DNA of 64,000 bases, from contig CATNEN010000038.1 of NCBI GenBank assembly GCA_950097015.1, positions 11,057,501 to 11,121,500 on the forward strand. The letters are read 5' to 3'. This stretch comes from Macrostomum hystrix (lineage: Eukaryota > Platyhelminthes > Macrostomidae). Both the position numbers and the translations under genes were made by a program. A model generated the notes under the pieces. The model made no database searches, had not been told where the DNA came from, and was given only the letters and a program-made list of their open reading frames with translations. Numbering within the stretch: the stretch's first letter is position 1; each line of letters opens with the position of its first letter. Shown here one piece after another: positions 63,485 through 64,000 of this stretch.

Positions 63485-64000
63485 CTATACAGTGTCTCAT
63501 CTCTCCCCTGTCCCATCTCATCTATACAGTGTCTCATCTCTCCCCTGTCCCATCTCATCTATACAGTGTCTCATCTCTCCCCTGTCCCATCTCATCTATA
63601 CAGTGTCTCATCTCTCCCCTGTCCCATCTCATCTATACAGTGTCTCATCTCTCCCCTGTCCCATCTCATCTCTACATTGTCTCATCTCTCCCCTGTCCCA
63701 TCTCATCTCTACATTGTCTCATCTCTCCCCTGTCCAATCTCATCTCTACATTGTCTCATCTCTCCCCTGTCCCATCTCATCTCTACATTGTCTCATCTCT
63801 CCCCTGTCCCATCTCATCTCTACATTGTCTCATCTCTCCCCTGTCCCATCTCATCTCTAAATTGTCTCATCTCTCCCCTGTCCCATCTCATCTCTCCCGT
63901 GTCTCATCTCTCCCGTGCCTCATCTCTCCCGTGTCTCATCTTACCCGTGTCTCATCTCTCCCGTGTCTAATCTCTCCCGTGTCTCATCTCTCCCGTGTCT
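63485..64000. repeat. Minisatellite with core TCTCATCTCTCCCCTGTCCC, running off the window
   Basis: About 11 units of ~37 bp, then shorter 16-bp units (TCTCCCGTGTCTCATC) up to the edge. The reverse complement of the short unit matches the 58.9-kb array. Confidence 0.94.

Noticed and set aside
63413..63970. 185-codon plus-strand frame of SHLSPVPSHLYSVS type and similar frames at 58.8-59.4 kb.
   Set aside because: Translation of minisatellite units; no start, splice or domain evidence.

Overview
This is a window from an animal nuclear genome, most likely a protostome invertebrate. It has spliced genes with GT-AG introns, GC-rich exons in AT-richer surroundings, tRNA-derived SINEs, small DNA-transposon derivatives and a very large load of minisatellites (my rough sum is about 24 kb, over a third of the window). 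A twitchin/projectin-type giant muscle gene fits a protostome. The repeat-laden layout would suit a free-living flatworm such as Macrostomum, but nothing in the sequence proves the species.

Left part (1 to ~27.9 kb, minus strand): a twitchin-like giant muscle gene, reconstructed here as 40 phase-compatible exons. It starts at an ATG at 27,884-27,886 and runs off the left edge. Order from the N-terminus: five Ig domains; an elastic Pro/Glu/Lys/Ala-rich segment built from 19 short exons (12 of them 48-60 nt); a sixth Ig; a charged linker; five more Igs; then the Fn3-Fn3-Ig super-repeat, cut off in the tenth Fn3. About 8.8 kb of coding sequence (~2,920 residues) is visible. No kinase domain is in view. 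Twenty-one consecutive exons (10,688 bp of genome) are symmetric phase 1-1, so any combination can be skipped in frame. Several introns here are filled almost from splice site to splice site by tandem repeats, a different family in each.

Nested inside a 5.15-kb intron, on the opposite strand (21,752-24,106), is an intronless 784-codon TET (5-methylcytosine dioxygenase) gene. Most of the TET fold is conserved, but the Fe(II)/2-oxoglutarate site is degraded: HxD is HxE, the distal iron His is Arg, and the 2OG-binding Arg and Ser are Ser and Arg. It looks like a maintained pseudo-enzyme and is the most striking observation in the window.

Middle part (29-43.2 kb): almost gene-free, four successive minisatellite blocks ending in an 8.7-kb array of a 16-bp unit with internal segmental duplications.

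Right part: a complete two-exon sequestosome-1/p62-type autophagy receptor gene (46.3-47.7 kb, plus strand; PB1, ZZ, LIR-like, UBA); a 20-bp minisatellite in which nearly every unit carries a consensus 5' splice site (48.6-50.1 kb); a 3'-terminal exon of an unrecognised proline-rich gene on the minus strand (50.4-50.8 kb); a complete four-exon MATE (SLC47-type) transporter gene (53.5-57.3 kb, plus strand), with a hAT-type MITE in intron 2 and tandem repeats filling intron 3; and further minisatellites to the right edge.

The genes do not form a pathway. They are a muscle structural gene, a chromatin-type gene, an autophagy receptor and a membrane transporter, neighbours by position only.
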